The notes: generated by a model from the sequence alone, not told the origin. DNA of 64,000 nt from Elysia crispata (GCA_033675545.1 JAWDGP010000086.1:1-64000); one strand, 5' to 3'; positions 12,068 to 27,797 are shown, counted from the first letter of the stretch. Numbers and translations are program-made.

Positions 12068-13185
12068 GTACGTGTCCACTCCTGTCTGCACTATAGAACA
12101 GGATAAAGAGGATTGTCAAGGTCCGTGTCCACTCTTAGCTGCCTGCTCTATAGTACAGGGTAAAGAGGCTTGTCAAGGTACGTGTCCACTCCTATCTGCA
12201 CTAAAGTACAGGGTGAAGAGTTTTATCGAGGTACGTGTCCATTCCTATCTGCACTAAAGTACAGGGTAAAGAGGTTTGTCAAGGTACGTGTACACTCCTG
12301 TCTGCACTAAAGTACAGGGTGAAGAGGTTTGTCAAGGTACGTGTACACTCCTGTCTGCACTAAAGTACAAGGTAAAGAGGTTTGTCAAGTTACGTGTACA
12401 CTACTATCTGCACCAAAGTACAGGGTAAAGAGGTTTGTCAAGGTACGTGTACACTCCTGTCTGCACTAAAGTACAGGGTGCAGAGGCTTGTCAAGGTACG
12501 TGTCCACTACTGTCTGCACCAAAGTACAGGGTGCAGAGGCTTGTCAAGGTACGTGTCCACTTCTGTCTGCACTAAAGAAAAGGGTAAAGAGGATTGTCAA
12601 GGTACGTGTCCATTACTATCTGCACTAAAGTACAGGGTGAAGAGGCTTGTCAAGGTACGTGTCCACTCCTGTCTGCTCTATAGTACAGGGTAAAGAGGAT
12701 TGTTAAGGTAATTGTTCACTCCTGCCTGCTCTATAGTTCAGGGTAAAGAGGATTGTTAAGGTAATTGTTCACTCCTGCCTGCTCTATAGTACAGGGTAAA
12801 GAGGATTGTTAAGGTAATTGTTCACTCCTGCCTGCTCTATAGTACAGGGTAAAGAGGATTGTTAAGGTAATTGTACACTCCTGCCTGCTCTATAGTACAG
12901 GGTAAATTGGATTGTTAAGGTAATTGTACACTCCTGCCTGCTCTATAGTACAGGGTAAAGAGGATTGTTAAGGTAATTGTACACTCCTGCCTGCTCTATA
13001 GTACAGGGTAAAGAGGATTGTTAAGGTAATTGTACACTCCTGCCTGCTCTATAGTACAGGGTAAAGAGGATTGTTAAGGTAATTGTACACTCCTGCCTGC
13101 TCTATAGTTCAGGGTGCAGAGGATCGTCAAAATACGTGTACACTCATGACTTTAGTAGAGAGAGTTGTCAAGGTACGTATCCTCA
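12043..13185 (+). repeat. Minisatellite (~52-57 bp, ~22 copies) that repeats the exon 7 donor
   Basis: Units contain AGAGGCTTGTCAAGGTACGT, and the first unit is the real end of exon 7 with its 5' splice site at 12068. Early copies keep GTACGTG; copies from about 12700 carry GTAATTG instead. Copies lie near 12061, 12106, 12170, 12222, 12277, 12334, 12385, 12436, 12489, 12544, 12594, 12648 and so on to 13170. Confidence 0.9.
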
Positions 13186-14090
13186 CACTTAAAAATCTGA
13201 GAATAATGCAATTTAACCATGAGGTTAAAATGCATACATTAACAACTTAAGGACCAAAAACGAAAAAGAAACAAAAAGAAAAACAAAACAAAAACAAATT
13301 CCCTCGCCCCCCCCCCCCCCCCCAAAAAAAAATAACCAAAAAACCCCAACAAAAACACTCCAAAATTTAAAAAAAAAAATATCTGTGTAATGAAAACGAA
13401 TGCAATTTTTTCTTACCTTCACCAAAGCTGAAGAGCTTTTAATCTGAAGTGTCTTATAACAGAAAATTTCTGCTTTTATTTTTGTAATAAGCAATTAAAA
13501 TGAAAAAATTAGAAATTTGAGTACGAGAAAGCCAAAGCCTATTAAAATAAGTATCAAGTACGGCCTATCAAGAAAGTTAGCCAGGTTTGGAAAATCCCGG
13601 TTAATTTGTTATCAGGAATTACAAATCAGCAGGCATTTACAAATTTCGGAAAAACAGAAAGCAAACTTACCTAAGCATACATAGCCTATGAGTTAGCTGT
13701 TAGTAGGATCTATAGACAAATAAGTTTCGTTTTTACAACATTCTTATGGAAAAGCATGAATTCTGTAATTTTAAACCTATTTTTAGATCACTTCAAAATC
13801 TTATTAGAATGCTATGGATTCCCGCAAAATAGGTCTAAAGTAGCACTGTCTTGCGGGAATTCCCCATTAATTTGAACCTCTTAAAAGATGAATGTTTAAA
13901 AAAAATCTATAGTTAGATTTAGATTTTTACAAACCGGGCTGGCTTCTGATATGGTTGCAATGCAAATATAGAAGGAAATTGGAATTTTTAAAAAATGTTA
14001 AGCTCTTTTCTTTTAGATATGAAAAATCGCATTATACAACAGAGTTTCCCCATCAGCACAATCCAAGATAGATGTTATTTTTTCTAGTCT
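13186..14090 (+). other. Intron 7, unique part
   Basis: A C run followed by A-rich sequence at 13300-13340, then AT-rich DNA. Nothing else recognised. Confidence 0.5.
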
Positions 14091-14099
14091 ATAAGTCTC

Positions 14100-14710
14100 A
14101 AAAGTCCATTATTTTGCTATGACCTCTATACATGTACGTGTCTTACATGACCATTATTTTGCCATGACCTCTATATATTTACGAGTCTCACATGTCCATT
14201 AATTTGCCATGGCCTCTATATTTCAAGTCTCACACGCTCATTTGCCATGGCCTCTATATTTACATGTCTTACATGTCCATTATTTTGCCATGACCTCTAT
14301 ATATTTCGAGTCTTATGACCATTTGCCATGGCCTCTATATTTACATGTCTTACATGTCCATTATTTTGTCATGAGCTCTATATATTTCGAGTCTTATCAC
14401 CATTTGCCATGGCCTCTATATTAACATGTCTTACATGTCCATTATTTTGTCATGAGCTCTATATATTTCGAGTCTTATCACCATTTGCCATGGCCTCTAT
14501 ATTAACATGTCTTACATGTCCATTATTTTGCCATGACCTCTGTATTTCGAGTGTCCTTTGAAAATTTGCCATGGCCTCTGTATTCACGTGCCTCACATGT
14601 CCATTATTTTGCCATGACCTCTATATATTTACGAGTCTCACATGACCATTTGCCATGGCCTCTATATATTTACGAGTCTCACACGACCATTTGCCATGGC
14701 CTCTTTGCAG
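14100..14710 (+). repeat. Minisatellite running into the last exon's acceptor
   Basis: Alternating units with TTTGCCATGGCCTCTATATT and TTATTTTGCCATGACCTCTA, separated by ACGAGTCTCACATG or similar. The final unit reads CCATGGCCTCTTTGCAG, so the pyrimidine tract and acceptor of exon 8 are themselves part of the last repeat unit. Confidence 0.85.
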
Positions 14711-14757
14711 GTGATGGTTATCAAGAAAGGGAATGTAACACCATCGAGTGTCCCTAG
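14711..14757 (+). CDS. VWA-TSP1 secreted protein, exon 8 (end of second TSP1, stop)
   Basis: Acceptor CCTCTTTGCAG; phase 1 in. It encodes GDGYQERECNTIECP and ends with TAG at 14755-14757. This closes the second TSP1 repeat with its last two Cys residues and leaves no tail, membrane anchor or GPI signal, so the product should be secreted. Confidence 0.8.
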
Positions 14758-14916
14758 GCAGATTCTGACCAACTTTGAGAGGAAGGGGTATCATTTGAGT
14801 GAAAAAAGACAGATCAAAGACAACAAGCGGCTATCTCGCCCAAGTCTCGTGTTCCAACACGAGAGTGCGGAAAAAATGTTTGCGGCCAACCTGAGACTCT
14901 CTGAAATTGTCCTCAA

Positions 14917-14922
14917 AATAAA
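14917..14922 (+). promoter_or_regulatory. Candidate poly(A) signal AATAAA
   Basis: AATAAA lies about 160 bases after the stop of the VWA-TSP1 gene, in the expected range for a 3' UTR. No transcript evidence is available. Confidence 0.35.
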
Positions 14923-14939
14923 ATTCAACTTCTGCGGAA

Positions 14940-17565
<2,626 letters not shown>

Positions 17566-17569
17566 ACAA

Positions 17570-20500
17570 CATAAAGACCCCTCTCTCCCCGGTTTCTTTT
17601 CTCTTAAACCCTCCACCCGATCCCTCTGAGTAAAGAGAAAAATGAATGAAGACCTTATTACCCACGACACAGCCAAGACAACACAGCGAATAGATCAAAC
17701 ATTACACCCTAAACCCTCCACCCGATCCCTCTGGGTAAAGAGAACAATGAATAAAGACCTTATTACCCACGACACAGCCAAGACAACACAGCGAATAGTA
17801 CAAACATTACACCCTAAACCCTCCACCCGATCCCTCTGGGTAAAGAGAACAATGAATAAAGACCTTATTACCCACGACACAGCCAGGACAACACCGCGAA
17901 TAGTACAAACATTACACCCTAAACACTGCCACCCGATCCCTCTGGGTAAAGAGAACAATGAATAAAGACCTTATTACCCACGACACAGCCAAGACAACAC
18001 AGCCAATAGTACAAACATTACACCCTAAACCCTTCACCCGATCCCTCTGGGTAAAGAGAACAATGAATAAAGACCTTATTACCCACGACACAGCCAAGAC
18101 AACACAGCGAATAGTACAAACATTACACCCTAAACCCTCCACCCGATCCCTCTGGGTAAAGAGAACAATGAATAAAGACCTTATTACCCACGACTTAGCC
18201 AGGAGAACACAGCGAATAGTACAAACGTTACACCCTAAACCCTACACCCGATCACTCTGGGTAAAGAGAACAATGAATGAAGACCTTATTACCCACGACA
18301 CAGCCAGGACAACACAGCCAATAGTACAAACATTACACCCTAAACCCTTCACCCGATCCCTCTGGGTAAAGAGAACAATGAATAAAGACCTTATTACCCA
18401 CGACACAGCCAAGACAACACAACCAATAGTACAAACGTTACACCCTAAACACTTCCACCCGATCCATCTGGGTAAAGAGAACAATGAATAAAGACCTTAT
18501 TACTTACGACACAGTCAAGACAACACAGCGAATACATTAGTCATTACACCCTAAACACTGCCACCCGATCACTCTGGGTAAAGAGAACAATGAATAAAGA
18601 CCTGATTACTCACGACACAGCCAGGACAACACAGCCAATAGTACAAACATTACACCCTAAACACTGCCACCCGATTCCTCTTGCTAAAGAGAACAATGAA
18701 TAAAGACCTTATTACTCACGACACAGCCAAGACAACACAGCGAATAGTACAAACATTACACCCTAAACCCTCCACCCGATCCCTCTGGGTAAAGAGAACA
18801 ATGAATAAAGACCTTATTACCCACGACACAGCCAGGACAACACAGCCAATAGTACAAACATTACACCCTAAACCCTTCACCCGATCCCTCTGGGTAAAGA
18901 GAACAATGAATAAAGACCTTATTACCCACGACACAGCCAGGACAACACAGCCAATAGTACAAACATTACACCCTAAACACTGCCACCCGATCCCTCTGGG
19001 TAAAGAGAACAATGAATAAAGACCTTATTACCCACGACACAGCCAAGACAACACAGGGAATAGTACAAACATTACAGCCTAAACACTGCCACCCGATCCC
19101 TCTGGGTAAAGAGAAAAATGAATAAAGACCTTATTACCCACGACACAGCCAAGACAACACAGCGAATAGTACAAACATTACACCCTAAACACTTCCACCC
19201 GATCCCTCTGGGTAAAGAGAACAATGAATAAAGACCTTATTACCCACGACACAGCCAAGACAACACAGCGAATAGTACAAACATTACACCCTAAACACTG
19301 CCACCCGATCACTCTGGGTAAAGAGAACAATGAATAAAGACCTTATTACCCACGACACAGCCAAGACAACACAGCCAATAGTACAAACATTACACCCTAA
19401 ACCCTCCACCCGATCCCTCTGGGTAAAGAGAACAATGAATAAAGACCTTATTACCCACGACACAGCCAGGACAACACAGCGAAGAGTACAAACATTACAC
19501 CCTAAACACTGCCACCCGATCCCTCTGGGTAAAGAGAACAATGAATAAAGACCTTATTACCCACGACACAGAAAGGACAACACAGCCAATAGTACAAACA
19601 TTACACCCTAAACCCTCCCCCCAATCCCTCTGGGAAAAAAGAGAACAATGAATAAAGACCTTATTACCCACGACACAGCCAGGACAACACAGCCAATAGT
19701 ACAAACATTACACCCTAAACCCTCCACCCGATCCCTCTGGGTAAAGAGAACAATGAATAATGACCTTATTACTCACGACACAACCAAGACAACACAGCGA
19801 ATAGTACAAACATTACACCCTAAACCCTCCACCCGATCACTCTGGGTAAAGAGAACAATGAATAAAGACCTTATTACCCACGACACAGGCAGGACAACAC
19901 AGCCAATAGTACAAACATTACACCCTAAACACTGCCACCAGATCCCTCTTGGTAAATAGAACAATGAATAAAGACGTTATTACTCACGACACAGCCAGGA
20001 CAACACAGCGAATAGTACAAACATTACACCCTAAACACTGCCACCCAAACCTTCTGGGTTAAGAGAACAATAAATAAAGACCTTATTACCCACGACACAG
20101 CCAAGACAACACTCGAATAGTACAAACATTACACCCTAAACCCTCCACCCGATCCCTCTGGGTAAAGAGAACAATGAATAAAGACCTTATTACCCACGAC
20201 AAAGCCAGGACAACACAGCCAATAGTACAAACATTACACCCTAAACACTGCCACCCGATCCCTCTGTGTAAAGAGAACAATGAATAAAGACCTTATTACC
20301 CACGACACAGCCAGGAGAACACAGCGAATAGATTAGACATTACACCCTAAACACTACCACCCGATCCCCCTGGGTAAAGAGAACAATGAATAAAGACCTT
20401 ATTACCCACGACACAGCCAAGACAACACAGCAAATAGATTAAACATTACACCCTAAACACTGCCACCCGATCACTCTGGGTAAAGAGAACAATGAATAAA

Positions 20501-23212
20501 GACCTTATTACCCACGACACAGCCAAGACAACACAGCGAATAGTACAAACATTACACCCTAAACACTGCCACCCGATCCCTCTGGGTAAAGAGAACAATG
20601 AATAAAGACCTTATTACCCACGACACAGCCAAGACAACACAGCGAATAGTACAAACATTACACCCTAAACCCTCCACCCGATCCCTCTGGGTAAAGAGAA
20701 CAATGAATAAAGACCTTATTACCCACGACACAGCCAAGACAACACAGCGAATAGATTAGTCATTACACCCTAAACACTGCCACCCGATCACTCTGGGTAA
20801 AGAGAACAATGAATAAAGACCTTATTACTCACGACACAGCCAGGACAACACAGCCAATAGTACAAACATTACACCCTAAACACTGCCACCCGATCCCTCT
20901 TGGTAAAGAGAACAATGAATAAAGACCTTATTACCCACGACACAGCCAGGACAACACAGCGAATAGTACAAACATTACACCCTAAACCCTCCACCCGATC
21001 CCTCTGGGTAAAGAGAACAATGAATAAAGACCTTATTACCCACGACACAGCCAGGACAACACAGCGAATAGTGCAAACATTACACCCTAAACACTGCCAC
21101 CCGATCCTTCTGGTAAAGAGAACAATGAATAAAGACCTTATTACCCACGACACAGCCAGGACAACACAGCCAATAGTACAAACATTACACCCTAAACCCT
21201 TCACCCGATCCCTCTGGGTAAAGAGAACAATGAATAAAGACCTTATTACCCACGACACAGCCAAGACAACACAGCCAATAGTACAAACATTACACCCTAA
21301 ACACTTCACCCGATCCCTCTGGGTAAAAAGAACAATGAATAAAGACCTTATTACTCACGACACAGCCAAGACAACACAGCCAATGGTACAAACATTACAC
21401 CCTAAACACTATCACACGATTCCTAAAGGTAAAGAGAAGAATGAATAAAGACCTTATTACCCACGACACAGCCAGGACAACACAGCGAATAGTACAAACA
21501 TTACACCCTAAACACTGCCACCCGATCACTCTGGGTAAAGAGAACAATGAATAAAGACCTTATTACCCACGACACAGCCAGGACAACACAGCCAATAGTA
21601 CAAACATTACACCCTAAACACTGTCACCCGATCACTCTGGGTAAAGAGAACAATGAATAAAAACCTTATTACCACGACACAGCCAGGACAACACCGCGAA
21701 CAGTACAAACATTACACCCTAAACACTGCCACCCGATCACTCTGGGTAAAGAGAACAATGAATAAAGACCTTATTACCCACGACACAGCCAAGACAACAC
21801 AGCGAATAGTACAAACATTACACCCTAAACCCTCCACCCGATCCCTCTGGGTAAAGAGAACAATGAATAAAGACCTTATTACCCACGACACAGCCAGGAC
21901 AACACAGCCAATAGTACAAACATTACACCCTAAACACTGCCACCCGATCCCTCTGTGTAAAGAGAACAATGAATAAAGACCTTATTACCCACGACACAGC
22001 CAGGAGAACACAGCGAATAGATTAGACATTACACCCTAAACACTACCACCCGATCACTCTGGGTAAAGAGAACAATGAATAAAGACCTTATTACCCACAA
22101 CACAGCCAATTCAACACAGCGAATAGTACAAACATTACACCCTAAACCCTCCACCCGATCCCTCTGGGTAAAGAGAACAATGAATAAAGACCTTATTACC
22201 CACGACACAGCCAGGACAACACAGAGACTAGTACAAACGTTACACTCTAAACACTTCCACCCGATTCCTCTGGGTAAATAGAACAATGAATGAAGACCTT
22301 ATTACCCACGACACAGCCAAGACAACACAGCGAATAGATTAAATATTACACCCTATACACTGCCACCCGATTATTCTGGGTGAAGAGAACAATGAATAAA
22401 GACCTTATTATCCACGACACAGCCAAAACAACGCATCGAATAGTACAAACATTACACCCTAAACCCTACACCCGATCACTCTGGGTAAAGAGAACAATGA
22501 ATAATGACCTTATTAGTCACGACAGAGCCAAGACAACACAGCGAATAGTACAAACATTACACCCTAAACCCTCCACCCGATCCCTCTGGGTAAAGAGAAC
22601 AATAAATAAAGACCTTATTACCCACGACACAGCCAAGACAACACAGCGAATAGATCAAACATTACACCCTAAACACTGCCACCCGATCCCTCTTGGTAAA
22701 GAGAACAATGAATAAAGACCTTATTACCCACGACACAGCCAGGACAACACAGCGAATAGTGCAAACATTACACCCTAAACACTGCCACCCAAACCTTCTG
22801 GGTTAAGAGAACAATAAATAAAGACCTTATTACCCACGACACAGCCAAGACAACACGCGAATAGTACAAACATTACACCCTAAACACTGCCACCCGATCA
22901 CTCTGGGTAAAGAGAACAATGAATAAAGACCTTATTACCCACGACACAGCCAAGACAACACAGCCAATAGTACAAACATTACACCCTAAACACTGCCACA
23001 AGATCCCTCTGGGTAAAAAGAATAATGAATAAAGACTTTATTACCCACTTCACAGCCACGACAATACAACGAGTAGTACAAACATTACACACTAAACACT
23101 GTCACCCGATCCCTCTGGGTAAAGAGAACAATGAATAAAGACCTTATTACCCACGACACAGCCAAGACAACACAGCGAATAGTACAAACATTACACCCTA
23201 AACACTTCCACA
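17570..23212. repeat. Satellite array, 105-106 bp monomer, ~53 copies
   Basis: Monomers contain GAACAATGAATAAAGACCTT, then ACCCACGACACAGCCA, ACACAGCGAATAGTACAAAC and ATTACACCCTAAAC. Two main variants differ by CCCTCCACCCGATCC (105 bp) versus CACTGCCACCCGATCC (106 bp), and also CAATAG versus GAATAG. The 105 bp variant is a multiple of three without stops, so runs of it give open frames on both strands; these are not genes. Each monomer holds AATAAA on the plus strand. The array ends about 120 bp beyond the stop codon of the minus-strand receptor. Confidence 0.95.
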
Positions 23213-23330
23213 ACATCCGCTAGGTGAATCTAGTGGAAGCCCTACAATTTCAGGAGCCAGACCATCGCCCACAGGGGTGGACATCTTGACCAGCTGTGCT
23301 AGCGCCCTTCTCCTCATGGGTGGGTCACTT

Positions 23331-23539
23331 CTAGGTGGACATGCCGTCCTCATACAGCGGGTTCAGCATCACCTGGGCCTCACCGTAGCCCGCCGGACCG
23401 TGGTCAGGTTTGAATGTGGAAGTCGCCTCGTCCAGCGTCTGGTAGTCGTTGAGCCCCGGCTCTGGACCTTCCAGGTCGTTGTTGGGAGGTGTGGACTCCG
23501 TGGGGAACAAACCGTCTCCTTTGCCAGCGCCCGGGGCTT
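23331..23539 (-). CDS. Ig-type receptor, last exon (cytoplasmic tail)
   Basis: Acceptor CTCTCTTCCCAG, 209 nt, phase 1 in, stop TAG at 23331-23333. The tail is 69 residues, rich in Pro, Gly, Glu and Asp. It carries NDYQTLDEA (a YxxL-type signal) and LNPLYEDG (an NPxY motif) near its C-terminus. In other receptors such motifs bind adaptor proteins in endocytosis or phosphotyrosine/PTB signalling; that role here is inference. The region also has higher GC than its surroundings. The phase fits the transmembrane exon at 24778-24978. Confidence 0.75.
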
Positions 23540-24234
23540 CTGGGAAGAGAGGACACAGGTGGAGATCTCTGACGTGCAAGTGCTTAACAAAATAGGCAAC
23601 TGCTTCCGGAATTTTGATTTTAGCGCTGAATGGAGGTAATGATGAACCCAAATGGAAGAAAATAATACTATTTCTTTTTTTCTTTTTTACTTTTATTCTT
23701 GTTGCTTTAATTTTTGCTATCAAATGGCCAAAATAAACTGGATATTTAACGATCGTCGTTATTTGTTTGGGTGTGAGAAAATCGCATATGTGTAAGAATT
23801 ATCGTTAAAAAAATAGAAAACTGTAACGTAAATAACTCAATAGAAACACGTAAAGTTTGTAAAAGTCTGATACCTAATGAGATCTACCTTGTAAGCAAAA
23901 TTGATGGCTATCTGATATAAGGTCGGCTTCAAAACAAAAAGAGAAATAAAAGAAAACATTGAGTAACCAACCCATGCATAGGTAGGTAATTTGAATTCTA
24001 TGTAACGGTACAATTTTGGACAGAGCAGCGGTTATATACCATGTCTAAATTATAGATACAATTCATATTTAGGCTTGAGTTATTTGTCCTATATGGTTAT
24101 ATCAGCCGCTGTTAAAACGGAATAAGTGTACTTTTAATCAAGGAAGAATCAGAAGACTTTGGACAAGACATGAAATCTAAAACCCGACTAAAATCAACAA
24201 AGCGAGATATTTAAATTCTCAATCTATAGCAGAA
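23540..24234 (-). other. Intron of the Ig-type receptor
   Basis: AT-rich sequence with no supported exon or repeat. Confidence 0.5.
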
Positions 24235-24790
24235 CTCCACACCTACTAGCAGCTGTAGAGGCGAGATATTTAGACTCTTTACCTTTAGCAGGACTGTAGA
24301 CCTACTAGCAGCTGTAGAGGCGAGATATTTAGACTCTTTATGTATGGCAGGACTGTAGACCTACCAGCAGCTGTAGAGGCGAGATATTTAGACTCTTAAT
24401 GTATACCAGGACTGTAGACCTACCAGCAGCTGTAGAGGCGAGATATTTAGACTCTTAATGTATACCAGGACTGTAGACCTACCAGCAGCTGTAGAGGCGA
24501 GATATTTAGACTCTTAATGTATACCAGGACTGTAGACCTACCAGCAGCTGTAGAGGCGAGATATTTAGACTCTTTATCTATAGCAGGACTGTAGACCTAC
24601 CAGCAGCTGTAGAGGCGAGATATTTAGACTCTTTATCTATAGCAGGACTGTAGACCTACCAGCAGCTGTAGAGGCGAGATATTTAGACTCTTAATCTATA
24701 GCAGGACGGTAGACCTACTAACAGCCTTGGAGGTGAGATATTTAAGCTCTGAATCTACACCAGGACTGAAGACCTACCAGCAGCTGTAGA
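24235..24790 (-). repeat. Minisatellite (59 bp, ~10 copies) that repeats the transmembrane exon's donor
   Basis: On the minus strand each unit reads CTCTACAGCTGCTGGTAGGT and later TAAATATCTCGC. The first unit in transcript order (at 24770-24790) is the end of the transmembrane exon plus its 5' splice site CTG|GTAGGT; nine further copies follow in the intron with a 59 bp period. Most copies keep the donor intact. Confidence 0.9.
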
Positions 24791-24978
24791 GCAGAGAATC
24801 CCAAAGCCACCATCCTTGCTCAAGTGACGCTTTATAAGTAAGGTCGCGACAGCAGCAGCAGCGCCAACAACGACCGTAGCAACTACGGCAGCAGCAACAA
24901 CACCTGAATTGACGGACTCCGCCTGCATGGCCTGGGCGGTGGGGGCTGCATCTTGTTCAAAAAGGTGGTGTTCTTTAA
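24778..24978 (-). CDS. Ig-type receptor, transmembrane exon
   Basis: 201 nt, phase 1 in and out. Acceptor TGCTTCTCTACGAAG, donor GCTG|GTAGGT. It encodes a stalk, then SVNSGVVAAAVVATVVVGAA followed by AAVATLLI, a hydrophobic helix of about 25 residues rich in Ala and Val. A basic stop-transfer KRH comes next, then a Gly/Ser segment. This is a type I membrane arrangement with the tail exon downstream. The Ala/Val-coding GCTGCTGTT sequence is itself slightly repetitive. Confidence 0.7.
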
Positions 24979-25645
24979 CTTCGTAGAGAAGCATAAAGGT
25001 ACAATTGGAAAATGCTGTTTTCCTTATTTGATGCAATCTCTAAACTTAATGTTGAAAAAGAATTGAAATACATATTAATGATACTAATTCTATTTGGAGT
25101 ATTTTTGTGTTTGATACGACATAATTGCCCGAAACTGTACTTGTAATTTACAAGCTTTAACCCCTCACAGGTTTTTTTTGTAGAATGTCTCTTAACATTT
25201 TACAAAGACCAGATGTTGTGCTATGAAACAATATAGACGTGATATTACTCAATACTATGCCAAACAAGCTGTGACGTCAGGATTGGTTCTAAAAATTATG
25301 GAAACAACCATATCACCTTTTTCTAATCTAAAATTTAATGTGAAAATAAAAATTAAATTTCACCCACAACCTATGAAATCTCTTAGTTAATGGGAGTGGA
25401 GGAAAAATAAATTGGCACTTGTCCATTTTTTTCTATAAACTTTAATTTAGTAATTTACATGGAAATGTTTTGCAATTTATTTTATGTTTCCGTTCTCTTT
25501 TCTCTATTTGTTATCTTAATTTCCCCCCCCCCCCCAATGTTTTGTAGCAGTTGATGATGAAAAAAATAACTCATCTAATGATATGGGTAAATATTACAAC
25601 TAAATAACAGCAATGTGTATCAAATCACATATAAAAAAGCCTCAC
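24979..25645 (-). other. Intron of the Ig-type receptor
   Basis: A C run lies at 25525-25535; otherwise AT-rich. If the Ig domain in the next exon has a lost last strand, its exon should have been here; none was seen. Confidence 0.4.
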
Positions 25646-25831
25646 AGTCGTTTTTAGTCACGAGCAAAACACCGTCAGAAACGTTTGTTACTTTTTGATC
25701 CCCTCTGAACCATTGCTCTACACCACTGGGGTAACCATTTGACGTCAGGCTGCAATTACAGCGCGTCACGTTTCCAGGAAAGCTACCGTCAATCGCTTCC
25801 GGGAAACAGCTATGGACGGCTTCAGGCATGG
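25646..25831 (-). CDS. Ig-type receptor, membrane-proximal Ig-like exon
   Basis: Acceptor GAGTATAG.. TACTCTACAG, weak donor ACT|GTGAGG; 186 nt, phase 1 in and out, both fitting the neighbours. It encodes PEAVHSCFPEAIDGSF, RCNCSLTSNGYPSGVEQWF and GVLLVTKND. The C-x-C-S-L..W spacing is Ig-like. The domain is short: the final Cys-bearing strand is missing or decayed, because the frame continues only to a nearby TGA if the donor is not used. Confidence 0.55.
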
Positions 25832-26104
25832 CTGTAGAGTATAGAAAAAGCAAAAGTAATACTTGATGACACAATCACAATTAATTTTAGTATTAAGATA
25901 TATTTATGTTTCGTCTCTTTCTTGATCATTATCTCACGCTTCTTTCTTCTCATGCTCACACTATATCTGTTCTTCTGCCTCTTTCTCTCCCTGTTTCTTT
26001 CTGTTTGTCTGTCAGGCTGCCTGTCTCTGTCTCTGTCTGTCTCTTCTCTGCCTCTCCTCTGTCTGTCTATCTGTCTGTCTGTCTCTCCCTCTCTCTCCCT
26101 CAGA

Positions 26105-26649
<545 letters not shown>

Positions 26650-26863
26650 TGAGGTTGACAGTTGTATTGGGTATAATGGAGTCCACCAAACTTTCCCCTC
26701 CGCTCACGTCAGGGTAGATGTAGGCCCAGAACCTATGTGTCCCCTCCCCCAGCTCCTCCACGGACACACTGACCGAGCAGCGGGACGTGTAGTGGACAGG
26801 CGTCTTATCATTCTCTGTGTGGATATAGTCTGGCCTCTCCGGGACTCTTACAGGTAGGCCGTC
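26650..26863 (-). CDS. Ig-type receptor, Ig-like exon with GEGTH motif
   Basis: Acceptor GTCCACTCCTCTCAG, donor CTCA|GTGAGT; 214 nt, phase 0 in, phase 1 out. It encodes DGLPVRVPERPDYIHTENDK, YTSRCSVSVSVEELGEGTHR and [19 protein letters not shown] Tyr-x-x-x-Cys core and the LGEGTHxFxAxIYP run make it the second half of an Ig-like domain of a type I recall from gastropod membrane proteins (not checked). Frame fully open. Confidence 0.75.
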
Positions 26864-27367
26864 CTGAGAGGAGTGGACAACATACAATTTGTTGTTGAAC
26901 AGATGACAATTTTTTTTACCTTTTCTTCATAATTATCCAATAAGAAAAATTGTAAAGTCTCATTGAGCCTTCAAGGTTTAGACTTAAGGAATATAATATT
27001 GTCAAATTGTATATGTCTAGAATTAAAGAAGCGCCAATTTATTCCTCAGATTTAGTTTGGTAAATATTTGAACGTTAAAACATTATTCATGGACAAAAAC
27101 AGCAGTTTTCGCCGAGCCAACATCAAAGCAAAATTATTGCGCGATAAGAATGAGATACAAGTAAGGAAAAAAGATAAAATCATGTATTCTTCCTTTACTT
27201 CTGACGAAATCTGATTATCGCATAAAATACTTTTCTTCTACATAATGCACACAAAGATTTCAAAACACAGTGCCGGTACAAAGGTTCAAATTGTAACAAT
27301 AATATTAAAAACGGAACGTCTAATATGGAAAAAACTTCTGGAATTAGCAAACCGTGGTATATCTTAC

Positions 27368-27498
27368 ATCACTGATGCTGTAGAAGCTACACTTGGCCCT
27401 GGGATACACACTGTTTGTAGAGCAGGAGATCGTGACAGATGAGATATCGCCATATTCTGTTTCTTCACTCACTGTACACTCTGGGGTATCCGGCAACG
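27368..27498 (-). CDS. Ig-type receptor, Ig-like exon (first half of second domain)
   Basis: Acceptor TTAACTCACAG, donor GAT|GTAAGA; 131 nt, phase 1 in, phase 0 out. It encodes ALPDTPECTVSEETEYGD, SSVTISCSTNSVYPRAKCSF and YSISD. It joins in frame to the GEGTH exon to form a complete Ig-like domain across two exons. Frame open. Confidence 0.75.
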
Positions 27499-27784
27499 CT
27501 GTGAGTTAACCAAGATGATTGTATTTACACACATGTTTTGATTTGTCTAAACTGCGTCCTCGGCTCTTTCCTTTATTTCGTTATAGATTCTCTTGCTCCC
27601 CACTTTCAGTAAACTTAAATGTTCTACAAATAAAAATACACTACAGTGAATACTGAGCACAAAAGAAGCAGTTAAAGTAAAAGGAACATACTTCACAGAA
27701 GTCAACTTGTGCTGTCCGAAGGAAAACCAATACTGTTGGAGGCTTACTGGACTAGCAAGACACGATACGAGTATAACCTGACCT

Positions 27785-27797
27785 CTGACAAGCAGGT

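Noticed and set aside
17800-17830. CCCTAAACCCT in the satellite as telomeric repeat
   Set aside because: It occurs once per 105 bp monomer, is not in tandem by itself, and matches a plant-type telomere motif that would be out of place here.
17642-23040. Many 60-180 codon frames on both strands with a 35-residue period
   Set aside because: They are translations of the 105 bp satellite; frames stop wherever a 106 bp monomer occurs, and no start or splice context is shared.
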